The translations under genes and the position numbers were made by a program. The notes under the pieces are model-generated. The model saw only the letters and a program-made list of their open reading frames with translations. It ran no database searches and was not told where the DNA came from. Shown piece by piece: positions 54,437 to 64,000 of a stretch of 64,000 bases of DNA. The stretch is from contig NZ_QKTO01000001.1 in assembly GCF_003234855.1 (NCBI RefSeq), positions 310,001 through 374,000 of the forward strand. The letters are read 5' to 3'. This DNA is from Curtobacterium sp. MCBD17_032. GTDB lineage: Bacteria; Actinomycetota; Actinomycetes; Actinomycetales; Microbacteriaceae. Each line of letters opens with the position of its first letter. Position 1 is the first letter of the stretch.

Positions 54437-55009
54437 ATGACCAGCATCAGCATCCTCGGTACCGGCAACATGGGCACCGCGATCGCCTCCGTCTTCTCCG
54501 ACGGCGGCGCCACCGTCGAGTCGATCAAGCACTCCGACGAGCCCACCTCCTTCGCCGGCGACATCGTCGTCCTCGCCGTCCCGTACGCCGCCCTCCCCGA
54601 GATCGCCGACAAGTACAAGAGCGCCCTCGCCGGCAAGACCGTCGTCGACATCACCAACACCGTCGACTTCGCCACCTTCCAGCCGGTCGCCTTCGACGCC
54701 GGCAGCGGCGCCGCGGACCTCGCCGCCCGCCTGCCCGAGTCGCACGTCGTCAAGGCGTTCAACACCAACTTCGCCGGAGCGCTGGCCACGAAGAGCGTCG
54801 GCGGCAAGAAGACCGCCGTGCTCATCGCCGGCGACGACGCCGACGCGAAGGCCGCTCTCCGCGACGCGATCACCGCCGGTGGTCTCGACGCCTTCGACGC
54901 CGGCCCCCTCGCCCGCGCCCACGAACTCGAAGGCATCGGCTACCTCCAGATGGGTCTCGCCGTCTCCGAGCAGATCAGCTGGACCGACGGCCTCGGGGTC
55001 ATCAAGTGA
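54437..55009 (+). CDS. NADPH-dependent F420 reductase-like protein
   Basis: 190 residues. The N-terminal Rossmann motif ISILGTGNMGTAIA and the LAVPYAALPEI, FNTNFAGAL, LIAGDDADAKA and LEGIGYLQMGLA stretches fit the NADP-dependent oxidoreductase family related to F420H2:NADP reductase (NAD-binding domain F420). A short SIKHSDEPT loop follows strand 2. It may reduce a flavin-like cofactor or a quinone. Its end overlaps the next gene's GTG by 4 nt. Confidence 0.82.
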   Translation: MTSISILGTGNMGTAIASVFSDGGATVESIKHSDEPTSFAGDIVVLAVPYAALPEIADKYKSALAGKTVVDITNTVDFATFQPVAFDAGSGAADLAARLPESHVVKAFNTNFAGALATKSVGGKKTAVLIAGDDADAKAALRDAITAGGLDAFDAGPLARAHELEGIGYLQMGLAVSEQISWTDGLGVIK

Positions 55010-55869
55010 CGATCGCCGTCACTGGTGCGACCGGCAACCTCGGTCGCCTGATCGTCGAACACCTCCTCGCTCGTGGCATCGCAGCCGACGACGTCGTCGC
55101 CATCGGCCGGAACGCCGAGCGCCTCTCCGCGCTGTTCGCTGACTCCGGTGTCCGCACTGCCGTTGCCGACTACGCCGATCCGGCGGCTCTCGCGTCCGCG
55201 TTCGACGGCGTCGAGACCCTGGTGCTCGTCTCCGGCAGCGAGGTCGGCCAGCGGATCCCGCAGCACACCAACGCCATCCGCGCCGCGGAGCAGGTCGGCG
55301 TGCAGCACATCGTCTACACCAGCGCTCCCCGCGCCGACACGTCGACGCTGTTCGTCGCTCCCGAGCACAAGGCCACCGAGGACCTCCTCGCGGCCTCGCC
55401 CGTCACTGCGACCGTGCTCCGGAACAACTGGTACAACGAGAACTACGAGCAGGCCTTCGCCCAGATCGCCGCGACCGGACAGTGGCTCGCCAGCAGCGGT
55501 ACCGGACGGATCGCTTCGGCGGCTCGCTCCGACTATGCCGAAGCGGCCGCCGTCGTCGCTGCGACGGGTGCCCACCGTGGCGAGACGCTCGAGCTCGCCG
55601 GTGACACCGCCTGGGACGGCGCGGAGTTCGCCGCGACCGCAGGCCGCGTGCTCGGACGTGACGTCGCGTACGCCCATGTCTCGTCGCAGGAGCACCAGCA
55701 GGCTCTGGTGTCCGCCGGTCTCGACGAGGGCACGATCGGGTTCCTCGTCGGCCTCGACGCAGCCGTCGCCGACGGCGCCCTCGACGGCCCCTCGCCGGTC
55801 CTCTCCACGTTGATCGGTCACCCGACCGTGACACTCGAGGAGACCTTCCGAAGGCTCCACAGGGCCTGA
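55006..55869 (+). CDS. NmrA-like NAD(P)H:quinone oxidoreductase (QOR2 type)
   Basis: 287 residues from GTG 55006. Atypical short-chain dehydrogenase with N-terminal TGATGNLGRLIVEHLLARG, then LVLVSGSEVGQRIPQHTNAI and VYTSAPRADTS, and LRNNWYNENY. These match the YtfG/QOR2 family that reduces quinones with NADPH. It is coupled to the F420-reductase-like gene. Terminator downstream. Confidence 0.85.
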   Translation: MTIAVTGATGNLGRLIVEHLLARGIAADDVVAIGRNAERLSALFADSGVRTAVADYADPAALASAFDGVETLVLVSGSEVGQRIPQHTNAIRAAEQVGVQHIVYTSAPRADTSTLFVAPEHKATEDLLAASPVTATVLRNNWYNENYEQAFAQIAATGQWLASSGTGRIASAARSDYAEAAAVVAATGAHRGETLELAGDTAWDGAEFAATAGRVLGRDVAYAHVSSQEHQQALVSAGLDEGTIGFLVGLDAAVADGALDGPSPVLSTLIGHPTVTLEETFRRLHRA

Positions 55870-55886
55870 CCCATCCGCGGAACGAC

Positions 55887-55929
55887 AACGCTCCGTGGTG
55901 CCGGACGACAGACGGCACCACGGAGCGTT
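55887..55929 (+). terminator. intrinsic terminator
   Basis: AACGCTCCGTGGTGCC and its exact complement around GGACGACAGAC, followed by CTCGTG, 18 bp past the quinone reductase stop. Confidence 0.75.
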
Positions 55930-55989
55930 CTCGTGTTCTCGGCACCCGCCGCAGCTTGGAGAACTCACCGCAACGGGCGTGACGAAGAC

Positions 55990-56014
55990 TTGCACTGTCG
56001 GGTTGTAAGTGCAA
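55990..56014. promoter_or_regulatory. inverted repeat, candidate TetR operator
   Basis: TTGCACT-N11-AGTGCAA, perfect 7-bp arms, ending 11 bp before the GTG of the TetR gene. The left arm also supplies a TTGCAC -35-like hexamer. Position fits autorepression. Confidence 0.6.
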
Positions 56015-56025
56015 AACTGCAGACC

Positions 56026-58382
<2,357 letters not shown>

Positions 58383-58390
58383 CCGGGACG

Positions 58391-58424
58391 CAGTGAGGGG
58401 GCGCTGCGAGGCGCCCCCTCACTG
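58391..58424 (+). terminator. intrinsic terminator after the MFS gene
   Basis: CAGTGAGGGGGCGC and its exact complement around TGCGAG, 9 bp after the MFS stop codon. Confidence 0.75.
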
Positions 58425-58503
58425 CCTCCGTCGCACGCACCAGCGAGGACGCTCGACCCACAGATCACATCAGCAGCCCCGACCGAATGAGAGAGAGCAC
58501 ATC

Positions 58504-59424
58504 ATGGCCGCCCCCCTCGGCATGCGCGTCCGGACCTGGGCGATGTCGACCCTCGTCACACGCATCATCCGGGCACCGAAGGTGGAGCTCACTTCCCGTG
58601 CCGTTCCCGACAACGAGATCGTGCACGTCCCCACCCGTCACCGTTCGATCCGCTGCTCCATCACGCGGCCTCCCGCTGACGCCCCCCTCGCCGCGAACGG
58701 TGCCACGCCGCCGGTGGTCATCAACACCCACGGTGGTGGGTTCGTGATCGGGAACCCGCTGCAGGACAACCACCTCGCTCGAGGGATCGCGGGCGAAGTG
58801 GGCAGCGTCGTCGTGAACGTGGACTACAGCACATCACCGAAAGCCCGGTTCCCGCAGGCGTTGGAGGAGTGCTTCGACGTGCTCACGTGGGTCGCCCGCT
58901 CCGGGGAGACCATGGGGTGGGACGGTACCCGGATCGCGGTGACCGGCAGCAGCGCAGGTGGGAACCTCGCCCTCGGCACCCTCACGCAATCGACACGCGA
59001 GCACGGCCCTGCTGTTCGCGCTGCCGCCCTCATCGTTCCCGCCGTGGACCTGTCGATCCCGCCCGCCGGAGCGACCTTCCTGACCGAGAAGCCGTTCGTC
59101 AACGCCGCGATGCTCGAGATGGTCGACACGGCCTACCCGCTGCCGAGCACGGACCGCAAGAACCCGCTCGTCTCGCCCGCTTTCCTCCCCGAGGCCGAGC
59201 TCCGCGCACTGCCACCGACCCTGGTCGTCACCGCGGAGTACGACACGCTCCGTCCCTCGATCGAGGAGTTCACCGCGCGTGCTGTGGAGGTCGGTGCGCC
59301 GGTCGAGACCCGACGGTTCGACGGGGTCGACCACGACTTCTACTACGCCGGATCCACCCCGAAGGTGACGCTCGACACGCTCATGGCCGCGTTCACCGCG
59401 CACCTCCTCGAACACCTCCGCTGA
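58504..59424 (+). CDS. alpha/beta hydrolase, HSL (hormone-sensitive lipase) family
   Basis: 306 residues from ATG 58504 (GAGAGAG upstream). The oxyanion motif HGGGF (76-80), nucleophile Ser150 in TGSSAGGN, acid Asp247 in AEYDTLRP and base His277 in GVDHDFYY form a complete esterase/lipase triad. There is no signal peptide, so it is cytoplasmic. A terminator separates it from the MFS pump, but orientation and distance (121 bp) suggest a related role. Substrate unknown. Confidence 0.9.
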   Translation: MAAPLGMRVRTWAMSTLVTRIIRAPKVELTSRAVPDNEIVHVPTRHRSIRCSITRPPADAPLAANGATPPVVINTHGGGFVIGNPLQDNHLARGIAGEVGSVVVNVDYSTSPKARFPQALEECFDVLTWVARSGETMGWDGTRIAVTGSSAGGNLALGTLTQSTREHGPAVRAAALIVPAVDLSIPPAGATFLTEKPFVNAAMLEMVDTAYPLPSTDRKNPLVSPAFLPEAELRALPPTLVVTAEYDTLRPSIEEFTARAVEVGAPVETRRFDGVDHDFYYAGSTPKVTLDTLMAAFTAHLLEHLR

Positions 59425-59462
59425 TCCGCGCGCTCGAAGGCGTTGTTGCACGGGCGGGTTGG

Positions 59463-59708
59463 TCAGCGGGAGATGATGCCCCGCGCTGCGCTCTCGAGGA
59501 GCATCGACGTGGCCAGCACCATGAAGCCGGCGAACCGCAACACCGCGCTCGTGGTGGCGACCGCTGCCCAGAGCGGCAGCAACGGCACGCGCGCGATCGT
59601 CCCCGCTCGAGAACGGTGGATCTGCTGGTCGTACCCGTCGTCGAGCTCCGCCGGCGTCGAGACGAACATCGCCGCCGTGGCAGGTGGAGCGGGAAGAAGC
59701 GTGGTCAT
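59463..59708 (-). CDS. small predicted membrane protein, unknown
   Basis: 81 residues from ATG 59708 with GAAGGGAC upstream. Hydrophilic N-terminal part (TPAELDDGYDQQIHRSR), then a hydrophobic helix pair about 42-72 (LLPLWAAVATTSAVLRFAGFMVLATSML). Convergent with the hydrolase gene (stops 38 bp apart) and divergent from the histidine kinase gene. I do not recognise the family; it could be an accessory of the sensor. Confidence 0.55.
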   Translation of the reverse strand: MTTLLPAPPATAAMFVSTPAELDDGYDQQIHRSRAGTIARVPLLPLWAAVATTSAVLRFAGFMVLATSMLLESAARGIISR

Positions 59709-59793
59709 GGGGTGTCCCTTCATCGGTGCGACTGGTGAACAGCATCAGCGCAGCGACACCCGCCGGCGTCGTTCCCCGGAACTGGAGAACCTG

Positions 59794-61029
59794 ATGCAGA
59801 TGGAGTACGTGTCCGGCACCGGCCTCCCTCAGACTCAAGGGATGACCGTTCCGACGCCCAGCGTGTCCGCGACGCCACGCCCGCTGTGGCTGCGCGCGCG
59901 ATCTGTGCTCGAGCGCCTCCCGCTGTGGGTGAGCGTGACCGCGATGATCGTGGAACTGGTCGTCATCGCCACCGACGGCGATGGTCTGCTCGCCGGGGTC
60001 GGCGCACTCGTGACCCTCACCGGAGCGCTCGTCGCCGTCCGGCTGCCGCAGGTCGGTCTCGCGTTGACGATGGCTGGCGTCGTCGTGGTGATCGTCGGAG
60101 GGCGGGACCCGATCGGTGAATGCACCGTCGTGGTGTTCGTCCTGTTCGCACTCACCCTGCGCGGCTTGCCGCCCACGCGCAGCACCGGGATCACGGCGCT
60201 GGCGATGGCCGTCATCTTCGGGCTCGCGAGTTTCCTGTCCGCTGGCCGCGCGGTCGGTCTCGACGCCGTCGCGGTCATCGTCGCCGTCGTCGCCGGTGGT
60301 GCCGTGGGCGCGGCGCTGCGGCTGCAGCGCCAGTACTGGGAGTCGCTCGAGCAGCGCACCCGCGACGCGATCGCGACCCGGGAGGCCGAAGCTGAGCGGC
60401 GAGTGGCGGAGGAGCGGGTCCGCATCGCCCGTGACCTGCACGACATCGTCGGCCATCAGGTCGCCGTCGTGAGCATGCACCTCGGCGCGGTCGAGGTCAC
60501 CGCCGGCCGTGACGATGCCGCGACCCAACGGTCGCTGGTCGCGGCGCGCACAGCGGTGCAGTCGATCCTCAGTGACACGCAACGGACGCTGGCCATGCTC
60601 CGCAGCGACGACGCCGACGACGATCACGCGGGCCGCCCGACACCCAGCCTGTCGACGATCGACGAGCTGGTCGCCTCGTTCCAGGACGCTGGCCTGTCGA
60701 TCGACGCGCAGATCACCGACCAAGCTCGCCGAGTGCACGAGGCCGGCGGGGTGACGGTGTTCCGCGTGGCGCAAGAAGCGCTGACCAACGCGCACCGGTA
60801 CGGCACCGGTGAGGCCGCGCTGACGGTGCTGACGGACGAGGCCGACCTGATCATCAGCGTCACGAACCCGATCGCGTCCACGCCGGGGACCGCCCACGGC
60901 AGCGGGTACGGACTCGTCGGTATGCGCGAACGCGTCGAGTCCGCCGGCGGCACCCTGCAGCTCGGCACCGACGACGACGTCTTCACCGTCACGGCACGGA
61001 TCCCATGGAGCGAAGGAGCAACCCTGTGA
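59794..61029 (+). CDS. sensor histidine kinase (HisKA_3, NarL/DesK type)
   Basis: 411 residues from ATG 59794 (GGAGA upstream); ATG 59842 is an alternative. N-terminal membrane part with about five hydrophobic helices (30-150), a short coiled coil, then HisKA_3 with phospho-accepting His216 in ARDLHDIVGHQ. ATPase domain with VFRVAQEALTNAHRYG (N box) and GSGYGLVGMRERV (G box). No extracellular sensor domain of size, so it probably senses within the membrane. The stop overlaps the response-regulator GTG. Confidence 0.93.
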   Translation: MQMEYVSGTGLPQTQGMTVPTPSVSATPRPLWLRARSVLERLPLWVSVTAMIVELVVIATDGDGLLAGVGALVTLTGALVAVRLPQVGLALTMAGVVVVIVGGRDPIGECTVVVFVLFALTLRGLPPTRSTGITALAMAVIFGLASFLSAGRAVGLDAVAVIVAVVAGGAVGAALRLQRQYWESLEQRTRDAIATREAEAERRVAEERVRIARDLHDIVGHQVAVVSMHLGAVEVTAGRDDAATQRSLVAARTAVQSILSDTQRTLAMLRSDDADDDHAGRPTPSLSTIDELVASFQDAGLSIDAQITDQARRVHEAGGVTVFRVAQEALTNAHRYGTGEAALTVLTDEADLIISVTNPIASTPGTAHGSGYGLVGMRERVESAGGTLQLGTDDDVFTVTARIPWSEGATL

Positions 61030-61685
61030 CACGCGTGCTGCTGGTCGATGACCAAGAGATGATCCGGCTCGGACTGCGGACCATCATCGACGTGCACCCC
61101 GACTTCGCCGTGGTCGGTGAAGCAGGGGACGGGTTCGCCGCGCTCGCCTTCCTCCGGGACCACGATGTCGACCTTGTCCTCATGGACGTCCGAATGCCCG
61201 GGATCGATGGCGTCGAGACGACGCGACGGATCCGGGAGCGGATCCCGTCCGAACAGACCCGCATCGTCGTCCTGACCACCTTCGAACACGACGACACCGT
61301 CCTCGCGGCGCTCCGGGCTGGCGCGAACGGGTTCCTCGGCAAGGGCGTCGGACCAGCTGAGCTGATCGCGAGCTTGCAGGAAGTCATCGCCGGGGGAGGT
61401 GCCCTGTCCGCAGCTGCCTCTGCCGCGCTCATCGGGCACGTCACCGACAGCCCGAGCCGCGTCATCGACACCGACCTCGCCGACCGGTTCACTGCTCTGA
61501 CAGCCCGTGAACGGGACGTCGTCCTCAGCATCGCAGAGGGCCACGACAACGACTTCATCGCAGCGGAGTTGTTCGTCTCACCGTTCACCGTGAAGACCCA
61601 CGCGAGCCGTGCGATGGCGAAGGTCGGCGCCCGCGACCGAGCCCAACTGGTCGCGTATGCCTACCGAGCTGGCCTCATCGCCTGA
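61026..61685 (+). CDS. LuxR/NarL-type response regulator
   Basis: 219 residues from GTG 61026. Receiver domain with acidic pocket VDDQE, phospho-acceptor Asp54 in LMDVRMPG, and switch Thr and Lys in LTTFEHDD and FLGKGV. LuxR-type helix-turn-helix at about 155-215 (LTARERDVVLSIAEGHDNDFIAAELFVS, VKTHASRAMAKVGARDR, shown by landmarks). Partner of the kinase at 59794-61029; the MMPL gene 198 bp downstream is its likely target. Confidence 0.94.
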   Translation: MTRVLLVDDQEMIRLGLRTIIDVHPDFAVVGEAGDGFAALAFLRDHDVDLVLMDVRMPGIDGVETTRRIRERIPSEQTRIVVLTTFEHDDTVLAALRAGANGFLGKGVGPAELIASLQEVIAGGGALSAAASAALIGHVTDSPSRVIDTDLADRFTALTARERDVVLSIAEGHDNDFIAAELFVSPFTVKTHASRAMAKVGARDRAQLVAYAYRAGLIA

Positions 61686-61744
61686 CTCGACCACCTGGTC
61701 GTTTCCTCCACCCATCGCTCAGCCAGCGGAGGATGTCGCCTGTC

Positions 61745-61788
61745 TTGACAGTGCGAGCGGGGGGCAGGATCTACTGCAGATGAAGTAG
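61745..61788 (+). promoter_or_regulatory. candidate regulatory region of the MMPL gene
   Basis: A consensus TTGACA (61745-61750) is followed by no clear -10 hexamer. An inverted repeat CTACT-N8-AGTAG (61771-61788) lies where the -10 region or an activator site would be. Confidence 0.35.
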
Positions 61789-61883
61789 TTCGGACGGTGC
61801 AAAAGGAGGCCGTACCGAGGCGTCCCGGCCGGGATCGTTGACGTTGTTCGCACCTCGCGGACCACGACGACGAAGGAAACCGC

Positions 61884-64000
61884 ATGTCCACGTTCCTGTC
61901 CCACCTCGGGCGCTTCAGTGCCCGGTTCCGATGGCTGGTGATCGGAGCGTGGCTCCTGATCATGGCCGTGCTGATCGGCATCTTCGTCGTCGGCAGCGGC
62001 ATCGAGAAGGACGCCGCGACCACGAGCATCCCCGACACCAAGGCATCGCAGGCGTTGGAGCGGATGAACAAGGAGTTCCCCTCCACGACCGGCGCGGACA
62101 CCGCGTCCCTGCAGCTGGTGTTCCAACCAGAGTCCGGCGACGTCACGGACGCGACGACTGCGAAGCAGATCGAGTCGTTCCTCGCGAAGGCCGACAAAGT
62201 CGACGGAGTCAATTCCGTCAGCGACCCACTGAACGCGGAACAGCCGTACATCTCGAAGGACCGCACGATCGCCGTCGCCACGTTGACCTACGGCGACCTG
62301 ACGAAGGCCCAGCAGACGAAGTTCTACGACGCGGCCCTCGACCTGGAGGAGAACGCTCCTCCGCGGCTCGGCGTCGAGCTCGGAGGGAACCTCGTTCCCC
62401 TCGGCGCCCCGGCCACCGGCCCGGGTGAAGGCGCCGGGGTCATCATCGCGTTCATCATCCTCGCGATCACGTTCGGCTCGCTCCTCGCCGCGGGCATCAA
62501 CCTCCTCGTCGCCGTCTACGGCGTCGGCGTCGGCCTGATCGGTGTCCTCGCCTACGGCGCACTCACCCCGATCGGTGACAACGCGATCATCCTCGCCACC
62601 ATGCTCGGCCTCGCCGTCGGGATCGACTACAGCCTCTTCATCCTGTCCCGCTTCAAGACCGAACTCCGCTCCGGACGAAGGGTCGACGACGCGATCGCCC
62701 GGGCAACCGGTACCGCCGGTACCGCCGTGGTCTTCGCCGGCATGACCGTCGTCGTCGCCCTCGTCGCGCTCCTGGTCGCGAACCTCAGCTACATCACCGA
62801 GATGGGTGTCGCGGCCGCGTTCGCCGTCGCCGTCGCCGTCCTGCTCTCCCTCACCCTGCTGCCGGCACTGATGCGGTTCATGGGTGTCAAGGCCCTGTCG
62901 AAGAAGCACCGTGCGGCGCTGCAGCGCGGGGAACTCTTCACCGAAGACGGCCTGCAGAAGCGAGGCGTCCTCCGCTCGTGGGGCAGCTTCGTCGTGAGGC
63001 GCCCGATCGTGTCCCTCCTGGGCGGCGTCCTCGTCCTCGTCATCGTCGCGCTCCCCATGCTCAGCATGAAGACCGCCTCGAACGTCCCTGGCGGATCCGA
63101 CCCGGAGTCCACCGAACGCACCGCCTACGACCTCATCGTCGACGAGTTCGGCGGCGTCCAGAGCCCCCTGATCGTCCTGGCCGAGGGCGACGACATCACC
63201 TCGAAGACCGCCGCGATCGAGAAGGAACTCACTGCTCTCGATGGCGTGCAGCAGGTCGTTCCCGCTCAGGTCAGCTCCGACGGCGACTACGCACGGATCA
63301 CCGTCATCCCGACCGAAGGGCCGATCGACGACTCCACCAAGGACCTGGTGCACCAGATCCGTGACGCCGCTGACACCATCAGCGGCGCGCACCTCGAGGT
63401 CACCGGTGAGACCGCGATCGGCATCGACTCCGACGACCAGCTCGCTCAGGCGCTGGTCAAGTACGTCATCGTCATCGTCGTCATCTCGATCATCCTGCTC
63501 ATCGTCCTGTTCCGATCGCTCCTCATCCCCGTGATCGCGACGCTCGGCTACCTGCTCTCCGTCGGCGCATCCTTCGGCGCGAGCGTCGCGGTGTTCCAGT
63601 GGGGCTGGCTGGACTTCCTGCCCGCACCGCAGGGTGACCCGATGCTGAGCATCCTGCCGCTGCTGCTCGTCGGAGTGCTCTTCGGACTCGCGATGGACTA
63701 CCAGGTGTTCCTCGTCTCCCGCATCCAGGAGATGTACCGCAAGGGCCTCGACCCAAAGCAGGCAATCCGCGAGGGCTTCTCCCGATCCGGACCCGTCCTC
63801 GTCGCCGCGGCGAGCATCATGATCGTCGTCTTCGGCGGGTTCGCGACCGGAGAGTTCGCAATCGGCGCCTCGATCGCGTTCGGTCTCCTCGTCGGTGTTG
63901 CCGCAGACGCGTTCATCGTCCGCATGGTCCTCATGCCGGCTGCGCTGTCCCTCCTGGGACGCTCCGCTTGGTGGATCCCGAAGTGGCTGGAAAAGGTCCT
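61884..64000 (+). CDS. MMPL family RND-type transporter (3' end outside window)
   Basis: The first 705 residues of a large polytopic exporter, open to the last base. N-terminal helix (about 18-38), a large extracytoplasmic domain (about 40-185), a first block of about five helices (from 188) with AVGIDYSLFILSRFKTEL, a short cytoplasmic loop, a second porter-like domain (about 400-525), and a second helix block with GLAMDYQVFLVSRIQEMY. This internal repeat with GIDY/AMDY aspartates for proton coupling is the MMPL/YdfJ hallmark. Start ATG 61884 with GAAGGAAAC. Substrate unknown. Confidence 0.93.
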   Translation, partial: MSTFLSHLGRFSARFRWLVIGAWLLIMAVLIGIFVVGSGIEKDAATTSIPDTKASQALERMNKEFPSTTGADTASLQLVFQPESGDVTDATTAKQIESFLAKADKVDGVNSVSDPLNAEQPYISKDRTIAVATLTYGDLTKAQQTKFYDAALDLEENAPPRLGVELGGNLVPLGAPATGPGEGAGVIIAFIILAITFGSLLAAGINLLVAVYGVGVGLIGVLAYGALTPIGDNAIILATMLGLAVGIDYSLFILSRFKTELRSGRRVDDAIARATGTAGTAVVFAGMTVVVALVALLVANLSYITEMGVAAAFAVAVAVLLSLTLLPALMRFMGVKALSKKHRAALQRGELFTEDGLQKRGVLRSWGSFVVRRPIVSLLGGVLVLVIVALPMLSMKTASNVPGGSDPESTERTAYDLIVDEFGGVQSPLIVLAEGDDITSKTAAIEKELTALDGVQQVVPAQVSSDGDYARITVIPTEGPIDDSTKDLVHQIRDAADTISGAHLEVTGETAIGIDSDDQLAQALVKYVIVIVVISIILLIVLFRSLLIPVIATLGYLLSVGASFGASVAVFQWGWLDFLPAPQGDPMLSILPLLLVGVLFGLAMDYQVFLVSRIQEMYRKGLDPKQAIREGFSRSGPVLVAAASIMIVVFGGFATGEFAIGASIAFGLLVGVAADAFIVRMVLMPAALSLLGRSAWWIPKWLEKV

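Overview
This 64 kb window is the replication-origin region of a high-GC actinobacterial chromosome. The gene order (fhaA-fhaB-pstP-rodA-pbpA-pknA-pknB-trpG-crgA on one side; gyrA-gyrB-dciA-recF-gnd-dnaN-oriC-dnaA in the middle; rpmH-rnpA-yidD-yidC-jag-rsmG-parA-parB on the other) matches the conserved actinobacterial origin neighbourhood. The short decarboxylating gnd between recF and dnaN, the DUF6049/MurJ pair and the general protein style point to Microbacteriaceae, with a Curtobacterium-like organism as my best inference. Most genes run away from the origin at about 27.6-28.0 kb.

Layout. 1-4.8 kb is an accessory block: a truncated Gfo/Idh/MocA dehydrogenase, TetR and MarR regulators, a 60-residue orphan protein, a manganese catalase and a short-chain dehydrogenase. 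tRNA-Leu(CAG) follows. 4.97-15.2 kb is the cell-wall and phosphorylation cluster: two FHA proteins, a PP2C phosphatase, a RodA/FtsW polymerase, its class B PBP, two PASTA kinases, a TrpG/PabA amidotransferase and CrgA. A 359-bp convergent gap at 15.23-15.59 kb carries a dense set of DnaA-box-like nonamers. Rhomboid protease, cyclophilin, a membrane-anchored unknown protein, tRNA-Ala and tRNA-Ile follow, then DUF3566 and the gyrA to dnaA replication block read leftward.

29.9-35.0 kb holds the rightward rpmH-to-parB genes. Next is a 1.87 kb stretch with no convincing gene but three parS-like sites (a fourth overlaps the parA start region), then leftward ddl, an aminotransferase, trxA, trxB and one continuous 1401-residue ORF fusing a DUF6049 secreted domain to the lipid II flippase MurJ. 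Rightward cca, rpsF-ssb-rpsR-rplI and dnaB follow. rpsF has a hairpin leader that can hide its Shine-Dalgarno sequence, and dnaB has a DnaA-box-rich upstream region.

50.4-64 kb is accessory: a frameshifted GNAT gene, a decayed quinone-oxidoreductase fragment, and a locus that resembles the MhqR/CatR quinone-catechol response of Firmicutes (MarR regulator, ring-cleavage-type VOC dioxygenase, SnoaL protein, DoxX protein, two NAD(P)-binding reductases). Its promoters share a TTGA-N4-TCAA palindrome. Then come TetR-MFS drug exporter-esterase and a two-component system followed by an MMPL transporter cut by the window end. I saw no insertion sequence, prophage, CRISPR array or rRNA.
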